Assembly (NCBI GenBank): GCA_958510825.1 | Contig: OY294044.1 | Span: 78,910,895-78,974,894, forward strand | Reading direction: 5' to 3' | Length of the DNA stretch: 64,000 nucleotides | Origin: Brachypterus glaber | Lineage: Eukaryota > Arthropoda > Insecta > Coleoptera > Kateretidae | Shown here: positions 45,868 to 57,663 of the stretch, one piece after another | Layout: each line of letters starts with the position of its first letter | Numbering within the stretch: the first letter of the stretch is position 1 | Made by a program: the position numbers and the translations under genes | The notes under the pieces: model-generated | Told to the model about the DNA's origin: nothing | What the model saw: only the letters and a program-made list of their open reading frames with translations | Database searches by the model: none

Positions 45868-47912
45868 AAATAATAATAATAATCCTTTATTCCAGCCCAG
45901 AGGGCCATATACAAAAAATACAAAAAAAAAATACAAAAAAAAAAAAAAAAATACAAAACATACAAAATATCTACAAGAAAATTAATAATTAGCCAATATA
46001 CAAAAGTTCAAAAGAGCTACCGTCCCCCCATTAAAACTCTACTCCAGGTATGCTATAGATTGGAACGCCATAGAATGTCACTCCTTAGCAGAGCCACAAT
46101 AAAGAGGTTGGAAGATTTATACAGCCGATCGCGGAACCCAAAAGCCCGAAATCTACGAATAGCTAGGAAGCCATTAACACGAGCCGTAGCAAACATTTCA
46201 CTAGCACTAGAAAATCTCGGTATGTTATTTAAGAGTCTAAACGCATTATTATAGCACACGCGCAGTTTATTCCACCATCCCAGTGTATAATTACACCAAA
46301 GTTCGGACATGTAGATCCCTGAGCAATATGTTTGAAATAACAGTTTTTTAATGTCAGAGTTACACTTGGAGAAACGACGGGTTAACATATTAGCACGGAC
46401 GCAGAGGGCTTTGTACTGTCTCTGAATGTCGAGATTATCGGAGAGATCACAGGTTAGAATATGCCCTAAGTATTTGAATTGCGACACTATACTTATAAGA
46501 CTACCGTTAAGTTTGATCGGGGGCACCACTAAGTCTTTATAATTAGAAGGTCTGAACACCATGGCACAGGTTTTGTTGACATTATATACAAGGTGGTGCT
46601 CTACAGCGAAATCTTCACATATCCTAATGAGTTTATACAGTCCCTCAAGGGAAGGGCACAGCAGAACCATATCATCCGCATAGCTAAGGCAGTTAATTAG
46701 CACTCCATTGATATAGCACCCAACACCGGAGAGTTTTAGACGAAGGTGAAGACTGTCGATGTAGGCATTAAATACATCAGGTGAAAGAAGGCTACCCTGA
46801 CGCACACCATTTCTGATATAGAACGGTGGAGATAAACTGGAACCCCATCTGGCAACTCCGACTACGTTATTGTTCCAATGCGACAAAAGCCGCAACCAGA
46901 GAGAAGGCGCTCCTCGCTCCTTAAGAATCTTCATGAGGGTTGGATGATGTACTCGGTCGAAAGCCTTACTGAGGTCAAGGAATAGAGCATATACAGGAGT
47001 TTTCAGGTTGACATAGTATCTAATAGTTTCAAAAACAGCTTCGGAGGTTCCTAAACGCTTCTTAAAACCAAACTGGTTAGGTTCCGTGGAGAGAAAGGGG
47101 CTGAGCACATTAAGCATTATGATTTCAAGAACTTTAGACATAGCCGTAGAAAGAGCAATAGGCCTATAGTTGGACGATGCAGACACGTCTCCAGTCTTAT
47201 TCTTAAGAACAGGTACAAATATGGTTTTAGTTAGGTCGTTCGATATAAAACCATGACGTAACATTGTTGTAAAACAAATGCTAAGAAGAACGGAGACTCT
47301 TTTACCAGACGATATCAGGTGTTCAGGGCAAATTCCATCCCAGCCAGCAGATTTGCTACGCTTAAGGGATTTGATTGCATTTCCAACTTCCAGAGCAGAT
47401 ATTATAGGACACTCATCAGCGAGTAGATTAAATTCATCAGGTACATTATTAGAGGGATATAAATTGCCAGAATTTTCAAAGTTGGTACCCCAGAGCTGGG
47501 CTATGTCACTTTCTCCTGAGATCCCATCGATAGTAGTGGCTATCGTAGACTTTTTCACAGCCATAGACGAGGTAGATTTCCAGAATGAAACAAAGTCTTT
47601 GTTACGGAATTTGGTAGCCAATGCATTGGCACGTAGCTGTTCCTCACGATTTCTGGTATTTCTAAGCGTAGTCTTAAATATAGACTTAAGGACACGCCGC
47701 TCCTCATTAATTGGACCATCAGGAGGAGGTCCAGCAGCAACCCACTCCTAAAATGCAATATGCGCAGACCGGTATACATTAGAAACCTCTTCAGACCAGC
47801 CAGGTACCGGATTACGCCTCTTTATACTCTTCGTTTTAAAAGTAGCTGCTATTGCACATTTAAGGTTCGATATTATATCAGAGTAAAATTTCGCTATACT
47901 TTTTCTCCGTTA
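45868..47912 (-). mobile_element. LINE with nearly complete reverse transcriptase
   Basis: The - strand insertion's 3' end at 45868-45890 is GGAATAAAGGATTATTATT.., a TTA repeat tail. Upstream of the RT the frame runs to about 47910, where a stop ends it; the endonuclease is missing. It lies in the Trpm intron between the pore exon and the TRP-helix exon, in the same orientation as Trpm. Confidence 0.88.
46053..47885 (-). pseudogene. LINE reverse transcriptase, one internal stop
   Basis: The open part (522 codons from 47621) keeps the whole palm: SASSNYRPIALSTAMSKVLE, FLDLSKAFDRVHH (residues 214-226), GVRQGSLLSPDVF (272-284), SYADDMVLL (313-321, catalytic DD) and FKYLGHIL. Codon 47621 is Leu, not a real start. 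The frame continues upstream (RANALATKF, REEQLR, NEERR, AAGPPPDGP) to a TAG at about 47750, beyond which the linker IKRRNPVPGWSEEVSNVYR is still readable. It is a recent but inactive copy; the fine clade is uncertain (R1/I/CR1-like). Confidence 0.88.
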
Positions 47913-48421
47913 TACTTAGAACATTGTTTAAATTACTTAAAATTTATCGTCTTCGTTAATTTTTTTCGAACTGACGTTTGTGTCAACCATATTAAAAAAC
48001 AATTGAAATCGCGATAGCCGTGAAACTTTTCGCAATTCACAGGCATCTTGATTAAATTACGAAAATAAAACACCCGATTTTAGACCCATGAATTTTAATT
48101 TTATCTAAGGCCCTTAAATATGTCAAATAAACTTTTTAAATCCTTTTTTACCCCTTGGCCTACTGAATAATTGTATAAAACTGTGAAAATAGACTAATCT
48201 AAATGTAATAAATGTAATGTATTTGACTCGCTAAGTAAAAATATATTTTTTCGGGGACCCCATTTCACTACCTTCTAGCATCCAAAGGAACCCGATCCAG
48301 GATCTGGTGATTTGCAAATAGCTTAATTTGAATGTACGTTAAAACATATAAAACACATCAGGTAGAAAATAATGAAATAAAAATGGTCAACATCTCTTAG
48401 ACTATTAATAGATTCACTTAC
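47913..48421. other. Trpm intron
   Basis: AT-rich; nothing specific recognised. Confidence 0.4.
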
Positions 48422-48803
48422 CTTTGAAACATCCATACTTGATGGGCAATAGCATTAACCTCGTTAAATATATTATTAAAGACGGCTATGAGCAAATTAA
48501 TCAGAAGTATATTGGCCACCAACAGGTAAATAGACATGATGGTCGGCGAGACCCATTTTCCCACCTGACAGTCGACTTCACCCTCCCCGCCACATGGGGG
48601 ATCTATTTTATCGGCATATACTTCCCCGTATAACATGAAATACGGCTCCATGAAAACGTCCCGGGCTATTTCCCAGCTGGGTTCTTTGTTTGGGAATAAT
48701 ATCGCTTGCCGGGACACACCGAAACTCATCAGAACTATTAGTAAGAGTACCACGAAATATATCATGTTTTTTACCATTTTGCCCATCATGGTGACCAGGG
48801 GAC
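48422..48803 (-). CDS. Trpm: Trpm pore exon: S5, pore loop, S6, TRP helix start
   Basis: 382 bp between acceptor TGTACTTACAG and donor AG|GTAAGT. It encodes S5 ([20 protein letters not shown]), [11 protein letters not shown], the pore helix and filter ([17 protein letters not shown]), then [15 protein letters not shown] with two cysteines placed like the conserved pore-loop disulfide. S6 follows ([28 protein letters not shown]), then the TRP-helix start AHQVWMFQR. All are TRPM hallmarks. Lys follows the filter Asp (ADKID) where TRPM3 has Gln (ADQID) and TRPM7 has Glu (AYEID). Confidence 0.98.
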
Positions 48804-49991
48804 CTGTAAGTACATTGAAATAAAGAATGGGGTACCAGGGCAATTTTTTTTTCTAATTTTAAAAAAGGGGTCCTATAGTATTTTGAGTATTTTACACCGA
48901 ACCACAGTGAGTGAATTTATAAAAGGCTATTTATTTGCCGAATTAGGCATTTTGGAAACTTCAAACTTTCTCAAACTTTTTCCAGGTTTCAATTTATTAC
49001 TGTAAACTGCCACATCATTTGTGAGTATTTTCCGAATTTTTATTCTATTGTTTTCCGTTAGCGAAATAAACTTATAAATTAAAAAAAAAAAAATAGGACA
49101 ATAATCGAGGAGGCTCATTAAAGTAAGATAAATAAATATTTATTAAAACATCGTATTTTATGGATTATTATGCAATAACACAATGTATGTATGTAAGACA
49201 GTAAGTTGATGAACTTTTTCCTTAATATCTTTTAAACGTTTTTGTTAAATCCCAGTATTTAATATATTTATTTATTTTGCCTTAGTTATTGTTAAGTTAA
49301 GGCTACCAGATATACTTTTGTGTGTGTATGTTTGGTTGCCTATGTTTGGAACTTGGTCCCGGACCATATGCAGACCAATCAGCGGCACTTACGACAAGTC
49401 CGCAGCGTGAAACACATGTTGCTGTTACGCGATATATAATTTATTATACATAATTACAATGAATAATTAGTTCAATTAACACGAAATAGTGTAATAACCA
49501 CCAATCCATCCTTCCAAGTGTTTGCAATCAACAGCCAGCAACAAACCAACAATAGGGCCCTATAGAACATCGATGGAGCACACAACAGGTTAGTTGCACG
49601 CTTTCCTTTCAATTTTACCATGAAATTCCTCCTTACAAAAATAACAGTTTTTACTAAAATACTTAAAATTACGCACTTGCTTTACTCCTTTGTGTATCAC
49701 TACGTGTACAAAATTTATAATCTTTAATTCAATTTGCTTATAAGAAATTAAGTAAAAGGTTCAACAACCTACAGTCATTTTAAAATGTGAATAATATATG
49801 TAATTGCAAAACATGTAATTGCAAAACACAGTCCATATTATACCCTATTAAGAATTAAGTCAAGATTTTAAGCAATTTATCACAATCCGTATTCTGCAGC
49901 CCAGTTTCCGTATAGTATCGTTTTTAAATAGCCACACATAATTTATTTTCTTAAAATAAAGATATCTTAATTTTATTTTAATAATTCTTAC
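48804..49991. other. Trpm intron
   Basis: AT-rich; no clear repeats or coding frame seen. Confidence 0.4.
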
Positions 49992-50340
49992 CCAAATATT
50001 TATTTACACTTAAAATATTCAAGATCCTCAGATACCAGTAGATGCAGTTGACACAGTAGATCACTCTTCCATGTTGAAATGTGTTGGTTTGAAACCGGAG
50101 AACAACTCCGATAAGGAAAAAAAGGACGGCACACATATCGCAAGGGTTCCACATATTCCACGCCCAGACCGCCAGTTTTTGGGTGACACCCACCGGCTCA
50201 GAGGAGAACAGCTCTCGCAGTTTTTCACAGCCTAAAGAACCAATGAACGCTATGCACATCCACTCTTGCCAGATGGGCATGGGGCCCATTTTTACTAGGA
50301 TCGTGTAGCTGAAGATCACCAGAAAAGCAATATAGGAGAT
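49992..50340 (-). CDS. Trpm: Trpm exon: S1 end to S4-S5 linker
   Basis: 349 bp between acceptor TATATTACAG and donor G|GTAAGA. It begins in the first membrane segment (ISYIAFLVIFSYTILVKMG), then WQEWMCIAFIGSLGCEKLRE (S2), SSEPVGVTQKLAVWAWNMWN, CDMCAVLFFLIGVVLRFQ (S3), and GRVIYCVNCIYWYLRILNIL (S4) with SVNKYLG (S4-S5 linker). Matches the TRPM pattern 'QEW....I...G.EK.RE...SEP', 'WN..D..A', 'GRVIYC.N..YWY.R.L'. Confidence 0.98.
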
Positions 50341-50769
50341 CTGTAATATAGAAGATAATTACTAAGAAAAGATAAAATTTGTGGCAAACGCAATTAATTA
50401 CTATTAATTATAATTAATTACTTTTATAGAGAATTAATTGAGCTTTCTTTTGGTTTAATTTTCCTTTTAATATGATAAGTATTAAGTGACTTAACGATAA
50501 AAATATGTTTTTTTTCCCTTTTGGTCCCTTTGGACCCCTTACTCACCCCAATACACTTCTCTACAGTTTTTCCTTAAAGTTTATTTCATTTTTATCATCC
50601 ATTATTTTTTTCAGAACTTTATACAGGGTTCCTACAATTTTTAAATTTTCAAATTCCCTGTCTTTTCCAGGTTTTCCCTGACCAAAAACTATGAAATTCC
50701 CTGCTTCAAATGTAAAAATACCAATTATTTCTTTTATATAAGTAAAAAATAAGAAAAAAATACTGCTGC
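50341..50769. other. Trpm intron with partial ACAGGGTTCC repeat end
   Basis: At 50622-50720, ATACAGGGTTCCTACAATTT and TTCCCTGTCTTTTCCAGG.. match the left end of the element at 34311-34867. No right end was found. Confidence 0.55.
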
Positions 50770-51327
50770 CAACAGTTTCTGTAAAGGTTGGTCCGAAAAT
50801 GAGTCATTAGGACTACGGCCCTTCGAAGATGACATATTGAATGGTGAACAAAAAAAAGCATCAATAAAATTTTAATGTTGCAAGGTGATTCTTCACTTTA
50901 AACAGAGCAAAAAAAGTATTCGACACCAAAACGGCTAAATTTAATATTAACGGAGTAATAGCCTTTTAAAAAGTAACGTTTTTGATGGATTTTTTTATGT
51001 ATTTTTACTCAAGGAATCCATATTTTTTTCAAAAAATCCAAAAAAAGAACACATAAAAAAGTTTGGGGCAAAAATGTTTTAAGCCTAATACATTTTTTCG
51101 TCTAGGTAACCCTCTGGATAAATTTAAAAAAATAAATTAACATAAACTTATTGCCCTTATTAGTACTAGTACTCATGCAAAAGCTCGTCGCTCTAGCTTA
51201 AAGGGTACCAGAGTCATTAATTAAAAACCTTATTTTTATTACAATTTTAAAGGGCTGTAGCTCCCTTAGGGCTCATTTGCGGACCAACCTCTTAATTTTA
51301 GCATGCCAGTTATTGATCACCCTGTAT
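50770..51327. mobile_element. ACAGGGTG-family element, left end missing
   Basis: The right end GCCAGTTATTGATCACCCTG matches 55011-56034, and GGTTGGTCCGAAAATGAG, ACTACGGCCCTTCGAAGATG and TGCAAAAGCTCGTCG are shared. The left terminus is replaced by the partial repeat at 50622. Confidence 0.75.
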
Positions 51328-51452
51328 AGTTCCTGAGATATACAACTGTGATGGACGAACGGACGGACAGATGGGCAACCGAGCGATTTTTTAAGGTTTT
51401 CATTTTACGGTACGGAACCCTAAAAATAAATTCAAATATAAAAAGAACTTAC

Positions 51453-51656
51453 CGAATTTGACCAAAATTTAGTGATGGGAGCAGTGTAGAATTCGTACAA
51501 CTTCTTTCTGAACTTCAACTCTTTTTGTTTAGGAACTTTGTCGATGTATGAGTCAGCAAAATAGATGTGGTATTTGTTTTCCTCCATGTCTGACATGACC
51601 TTTCCATTTTCATGAATGATTGTATCGCGCGGTAAAAAATTTTCAGTCAAAAGTGC
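51453..51656 (-). CDS. Trpm: Trpm exon: pre-S1 linker and S1 start
   Basis: 204 bp, phase 0 at both ends, acceptor TATGTTGACAG and donor TCG|GTAAGT. It encodes 68 residues: ALLTENFLPRDTIIHENGKV, a charged linker, then KKLYEFYTAPITKFWSNS. The 'YEFYTAPITKFW' element before S1 is strongly conserved in TRPM channels ('YEFY.API.KFW'). Being phase 0 and divisible by three, it could be skipped in frame, but that would remove the S1 entry. Confidence 0.96.
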
Positions 51657-51880
51657 CTGTCAACATAAATAATTTTTTCTCTGAAACCTTATCAAAGTGA
51701 TTTTTGTGGGTTTAGTGGTAACGCACGAGAACGAATGTTATGCCTGTAGTACTCTTTTATTGCTTTTTTATATTATGCTCTATACTAGCAGAGCAGATCT
51801 TCAAATTCAGCGGGCGAGTCTAATTTGGCCTTAGTCCGCGACCTCAAATTGGCTTGATGTATGTCAGTTCACTCACATTT

Positions 51881-52320
51881 GGGCTCGCTGGACGTGTGTG
51901 CAAAAAAAAACAAAGAAAAATAATTTGTATAAAAAAGAACTGCTTCAAAATTAGTATTTTTAGTAAAATAACACCGGCACACAAAAAAAAATCTCCAGTG
52001 CGGTAGACCACACTAGTCAATTCTTACGTATTTTGGGTCGCTGAATCTGAATCCGAGGTCAGAATTTAAAAATCCGAGCAACTTTAAAAATCTAATCCGT
52101 TATATTGGATCCGCCATTTTGAACGCTAACTTTTAAATTCTGACCTCGGATTCAGATTCAGCGACCCAAAATACGTAAGAATTGACTAGTCTGGTCTACC
52201 GCACTCGAGATTTTTGTGTGCCGGTGTTATTTTACTAAAAATACTAATTTTAAAGCAATTCTTTTTTATACAAATTATTTTCTTTTTGTGTTTTTTTTTG
52301 CACACACGTCGAGCGAGCCC
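51881..52320. mobile_element. 440-bp palindromic element
   Basis: GGGCTCGCTGGACGTGTGTG mirrors CACACACGTCGAGCGAGCCC. The arms run nearly perfectly through AATAACACCGGCACAC, GCGGTAGACC and TACGTATTTTGGGTCGCTGA to a loop of about 70 bp. Confidence 0.9.
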
Positions 52321-53469
52321 AAAAAGCAAATTTATTTATATTTTTTACAAGAGGGGTCTGAAAAAAGGAAGTCCGTCCCATTTTGGCCAATTACAATCTG
52401 GAATTGCAAGGCATCGGAATCTGTGATGGATCTGAACGAGTATTACACAGAGTAAATAAAGTCCAAACATATTTCTTTTTTGTGCTAACTTGCGCAATGC
52501 GCATGCCAACACTTGTCATTTAGTTTTGCGCTTTGAGTATTGATTACTGAGGTGCAAAAACATTATATTTGCCTCATATGCCTATTTGAGTGCTTTTCTA
52601 CGCGGGGGCCAGGCAAAACTTCGCTTTAGAGATTCGAGTTTAAATTATTATTAAAGCATGCAAAAAAATCAAAATATTTACAAAAAATAACTACAGCTAA
52701 AAAGCAGTAACTAACTCTTACCTTTTAAATAATGCTGGTAGCAAGAATCAATTTAAATATTGCAAATGTTATAGCATTGGTCTGCTGTCTGTAGCCAAAA
52801 CGAAAGATCAGGGGTGGCTTAAATATTGAACAAAACTTAAGATATAACCTTTATTTTTCAAATTTACCCAGGTGTAGCGACGCGTCATCTGTCGGTCGGT
52901 TTTGGGACGGTCGATCTCAAAACCGTTCGCCAGATAGTCAGTCAGGCATGTCCTGGTACCCCCGTGGCCTGTTATAAAAAATACGACCCAATGACTTCTG
53001 ATATTCATGATGTATTATTCAAAAGAGATACAATTGTAATTTAATAAATAAATAGGAACTTCTTTGCTACAAATATTGTCAGGTACTGCTATAATAGCTA
53101 ATAGCTAATAATTAGCTGTTGATAATTTCAAAACCCCATTTAGTCCAGGATCTAGATATACTTCTGTGTATCTTTGAGTGTATCTAGATTCTAGACTAAT
53201 TTGATTGAGGAAGTTTCCTTGAACTTCGAGTCTATTTATCAGATATTACCAACAATTAAAGTTTAAATTATAATATGAAATCAGAAAAAAATCGGTAATA
53301 ATTTGGTAAAAAAAATGTTGTGCTGAGTGTACCTTAGAAAAAAGAAGGGATAGACAAGCAGTGTGAGAGAGATATGTTTATGTACATAAAATGTATCTAA
53401 CAAAAATTCTATATATTCTCTTTCCAAACAATAATTTTTATGCTTTACCTCACTCCAACAGTGGAAGTA
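52321..53469. other. Trpm intron
   Basis: No gene recognised. A small inverted pair, ATCTAGATATACTTCTGTGT and TGTATCTAGATTC, lies near 53150-53195. Confidence 0.4.
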
Positions 53470-53622
53470 TAAGAGCGTTCGGGTAGGACAATCTTTTAAC
53501 TCTTTTGACTCCATTGCCAACTTCATGGCAACTGTCATTGTAACTGTCGTTGATGAAAATTGACATAAAGTTAGCAATGGAGTCAAAATAGTTAAAAGAT
53601 CGTCCTACCCCAACGCTCCGTA
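53470..53622. mobile_element. 150-bp palindromic element
   Basis: GAGCGTTCGGGTAGGACAAT mirrors GATCGTCCTACCCCAACGCTC, and TTTTGACTCCATTGC mirrors GCAATGGAGTCAAAA. Confidence 0.8.
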
Positions 53623-53636
53623 TGAGTCCTATACTG

Positions 53637-54055
53637 CCCTGCTAAAACAAGGTGTCCTATCTGCAAAGTAGATATTTTAAGATATGACCAGTTTTATTGT
53701 TTTTGTCTGCACTTTTTGGAAATATGTTTAAATAAATATGGCGTTGGGTTCTGCTTTATTTTAAATCAAAAATAGGTGATATCCTTTCAAAACAAAATAT
53801 ATTTTTTTGTCAGAAAAATAAATTGTCATACTAAATGCATTTGTTCTATCTGAGAAAGTTAAGACAAAATGACCTAAAAACTCCAATTAAATTACTAAGA
53901 TCTGAAAAGTTAGGCCTCATCCTGACTTATTCGTCTAGTATAGACTAGTTAGGACAATTTTATTTAGTTAACATTGAAAATTTTCCACTTAGAACAAAAC
54001 ATCTTAGGCTAACTTTTAGGATTTGGGTTTTAGATAGGACATTTTTTTAGTAGGC
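53637..54055. mobile_element. Inverted-repeat element, AGGTGTCCTATCT ends
   Basis: GCTAAAACAAGGTGTCCTAT mirrors ATAGGACATTTTTTTAG. The interior is AT-rich with inner imperfect arms. Confidence 0.65.
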
Positions 54056-55010
54056 ACATGGTGCTAGTGTAAAGCAATACAATGGTGTACTTATGTCAAA
54101 AAGTGAATTTTTGCAAGTTGTCTTGAAAGGGCATTATAGTATACTTATAATTATTAATATTTTTACTCATACAAGGGACCTTAAATTAAGGTATTTTAAC
54201 CAGAAAATGTTCACATATATATCTCTGGGTTGGAGTACAAGGGTCGGATGTCCAAAACACGTTTTTTGGAGAAAATACTAATAATTTATAATTATTTTGT
54301 ACTTCCAAAAAACTATGAGGGTGGAAAATAGAAAAAAAAATATTTTTTTAATTTAAAATTTTAATTAAATTTGTTAATTTTATTAATTTGAACTGTAATA
54401 CTTTTTTTGGACAGGTATATGATTATAAAGTTTGAAATGTATATATTTTTTAAATATTCGTACTGTGACAGAGAGCTCAGGGAAGAGTGTGGGTTAGTTC
54501 CGAGAAAGGATTAGAAGTATTCGGTAGTAATCTTTTTATTTCCAAACAACAGCTACGCCAAGTCTGTATATTAAATTAACGAAAATTTTTCACTTGACCA
54601 AGAGGACGAAGTGTCGTGTGGATAAATGCGAATTGAAATGAATTTAAACTACTAACCGCGTTTAAACGGTTCGAACAACAACAAAAATGCAAAAACTAAT
54701 CAGTTATAAAAAGAGTAAACGAACACGACGCGAACGATGCACGTGTAGGTTACTACCGAAAATTTAAAAAAATATATTTAAATATATATATTTTTTTTGT
54801 TTCAGTACCTTGTACGCCAATTCGGAGATAAATTTAAAGCAAGCGTTATACAAGCATATGCGTTACTAGTCTATTTCTTCTTTAGTCTGCACTAGTGTGC
54901 TATGTGCTCGCTTACTTTTGGTTTGAATTCAATATAGCACTTTCGCACAGTATTTTTTTGCTAGAAAACAGGATGAGTTGTAAGTAAAAACGCCAATTAG
55001 ATACAGGGTG
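54056..55010. other. Trpm intron
   Basis: No coding frame or clear repeat recognised. The GC-richer stretch near 54470-54760 has no convincing terminal repeats. Confidence 0.35.
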
Positions 55011-55416
55011 ATCAGTAACTGCCATGCCAAAATTTAAGAGCTGATTCTACATCCAAAAATATGAAAAAAAATTTTTATAAACAGTGGTCTGGAAATGAGC
55101 CCTAAGGGAGCTACAGCCCTTCGAAGATGAAATACTGAATAGGAACAAATAAGAGCATGAATAAAATTTTAATGCTGCAGGGTGATTCTTCATTTAAAAC
55201 TGAGCAAAAAAGTATTCTTCACCAAAACACCTAAATTTAATATTAAAGGAGTAATAGCCTTTTTGGTGGCACAAAATGTTACTTCCTCTTAATGGCATTT
55301 TTTTTAAACGGTTACCCCTACAGTCTTACACTATATGACATTTTTATGTATTTTTACTCAAGAAATCTATATTTTTTACAAAAAATCCAAAAAAACTACA
55401 CATAAAAGAGTTTGGA

Positions 55417-55880
55417 GCAAAAATGTGTTAAGCCTCACATATTTTGTCCGTCTAGACACGCCTCTCGATAAATTAAAAAAAAAAAAAAATTAACATAAAC
55501 TTATTGTCCTTATTAATACTAGTATACATGCAAAAGCTCGTCGGTTTAGCTTAAAGGGTACCATAGTTATTAATTAAAAACCTTATTTTTATGACAATTT
55601 TAGAGGTCTCAGGTTAGGGACACTAGATCTAGGTCTTAAGTTAGCAAGGTGCAAAAATGTGTTAAGCCTCACATATTTTGTCCGTCTAGGCACGCCTCTC
55701 GATAAATTAAAAAAAAAAAATTAACATAAACTTATTGTCCTTATTAATACTAGTATACATGCAAAAGCTCGTCGGTTTAGCTTAAAGGGTACCATAGTTA
55801 TTAATTAAAAACCTTATTTTTATGACAATTTTAGAGGTCTCAGGTTAGGGACACTAGATCTAGGTCTTAAGTTAGCAAGG
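55417..55880. repeat. Tandem duplication, about 234 bp
   Basis: GCAAAAATGTGTTAAGCCTC starts at 55417 and 55651. The copies are nearly identical and differ mainly in the length of one A run. Both end with the same AGGTCTTAAGTTAGCAAGG. Confidence 0.9.
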
Positions 55881-55917
55881 CGCCTTGCTAACTTAAGACC
55901 TAGATCTAGTGTCCCTA
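55846..55917. repeat. 72-bp perfect palindrome
   Basis: Centred between 55881 and 55882 (AAGGCGCCTT), with 36-base arms and no mismatch or spacer. The first tandem copy holds only the left half. Confidence 0.97.
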
Positions 55918-56034
55918 TCTCAGGTCCCTTAGGTCTCATTTCCGGACCAACCTTTATAGGAACTTTTTTTCATATTTTTGGATGTAGAATTTACCTCTTA
56001 AATTTTGGCATGCCAGTTAATCATCACACTGTAT

Positions 56035-56912
56035 ATATACATAATAAAAAAATACTTTCGTGTCCATCGAGAAGGAAACAACATAACAACTTTCAATATA
56101 ATATACAGGGTAATCATTTGAAAACGAACCACTTCAAATATTTCGCAAACAAAGCACAATTTAAAATGTCTAAATAATAGGTCAAATTGTTTTTTTGAGA
56201 GGGAAATTGAATTATATAACTCTTGTGGTTGTAACTCTCACACTCTAACCCCCAGTTACCACAATATTAGAATCTTGAATAGCAACTTCAATCTTGTGAT
56301 AAGACATTTAAAAGAGCCCAAAATTATATAGTTAAAATTTTCTCTAGAAAAACCAAATTATTCAGAATTTTCACATTGTCCTTACTTTGCGAGATATTTC
56401 GGGTTAATCGTTTTCATATGATCACTCTGTACAAACACAGTGTTTATTTAAAATTTAACTTAATACCTATGTGGATAATATGCAATACATATGTTTACTC
56501 ACTAACTAAACTTGGTATAGCTATGTAGTACACTTTTCGACAGCCGCGTTAGAAAATATTTTTTTATTTTTTCTATTTTGATTCTTTCAATTTTGGGGTT
56601 TATAAGTAATTTACTAGTTTATTGAATTCATAAACTTTAGGATGACAAAAGAGGTTTGGGTTTAATTATTTTGCATTACTGATCAGAACTAAAAATTCGA
56701 CAAAAATATACAATTTTAAATCGAAACTTTTCTATTTAAAGTTAATGAATTCAGAGACAAGATTATCTGACATTTCTCTGGAGCGTAAAATTTATTTTGA
56801 TCGGCTCTCCTCAGAGCCGAATTTCCCTATATTCCAACAACGCCAGGGCTTGTTTTAATATCTCTTTACCAAACTGAAAATATCAAAATAAGAAGTTTAG
56901 AATATAATTTAC
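56035..56912. other. Trpm intron
   Basis: No gene recognised. The last 80 bases before the exon (TATTCCAACAACGCCAGGGC) resemble a motif repeated at 57211, 58418 and 58645. Confidence 0.4.
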
Positions 56913-57074
56913 CTCTCCATCAGGGTGTTTCCCAGAATCTGATTTGTCATCATCATCATCCTCGTTCTCCAATTCCATGTGCTCTTCAGTCGTCTGAGGC
57001 ATCAGTTGCAGTTCCTCCTTGGACTTAAACTCTAATTTTAAAATGTAGGGCGGGAAAATTAGGCCTATAATTAC
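56913..57074 (-). CDS. Trpm: Trpm exon: MHR end and acidic linker
   Basis: 162 bp, phase 0 at both ends, acceptor ATTGTTTCAG and donor GAG|GTAAAT. It encodes VIIGLIFPPYILKLEFKSKE (cf. 'VILGI..PP.IL.LEFK.K' in TRPM1/3/7), then a variable acidic linker ENEDDDDDKSDSGKHPDGE. The linker length and acidity fit the poorly conserved segment between the homology region and S1. Degenerate copies of its first 25 bases recur in the upstream intron. Confidence 0.96.
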
Positions 57075-57292
57075 CTGAAACAATGTTAAAAGCAATAGAG
57101 TGTTTTACACATCACATAACTGAACGTATACGTGTAGATAATACAAAAATGTTAGGTCAATTATTCAAAGGTAAAATTGAGCGTTCGATTACTTGGTTTT
57201 AAGCGAACATACGGCAACTATATTCCAGGACTGGTCCTATTACAATTTAGGACATAAAAATCGGACCAAGATAAACTTGAAAGTACAGACAA

Positions 57293-57631
57293 TGTTGAAT
57301 AAATAATTTAATTAAAAAAAACACCCGACTGATAAACTAAAAACTATCAAACAAGAATAAATTATTATTCTGAATAATGTTAAATAAAATGATATAGTAA
57401 CCATCGCAGTCGGAGGCCTATTCTGCCTTCCTTTATATTATTAAAACATTTGTATATTTAAATTAAGTTTAAAGATTTGTAACATTATTATGATATTGAG
57501 GATTGGCCCCCGACTGCGATGGTAACTATATGATATTATTTAACATTATTCAGAATAATAATTTATTCTTGTTTGACACTTTTTAGTTTATCAGTCAGGT
57601 GTTTTTTTTTAATTAAATTATTTATTTCAAA
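57293..57631. mobile_element. 340-bp palindromic element
   Basis: AATAAATAATTTAATTAAAA mirrors TTTTAATTAAATTATTTATT, with ACCATCGCAGTCGG mirroring CCGACTGCGATGGT near the centre. Confidence 0.85.
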
Positions 57632-57663
57632 CTTTTTAAACTTTTTTTTTTGTTAAATAAGAG

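Larger units (their letters stand above)
55011..56034. mobile_element. ACAGGGTG-family palindromic element
   Basis: ACAGGGTGATCAGTAACTGC and GCCATGCCAAAATTTAAGAG mirror the right arm CTCTTAAATTTTGGCATGCC..GATGATTAACTGG form. GAAATGAGCCCTAAGGGAGC is mirrored imperfectly near 55930. It contains the tandem duplication and perfect palindrome listed separately. Confidence 0.85.

Noticed and set aside
47278..47751. 157-codon + strand ORF
   Set aside because: Antisense shadow of the LINE reverse transcriptase frame.
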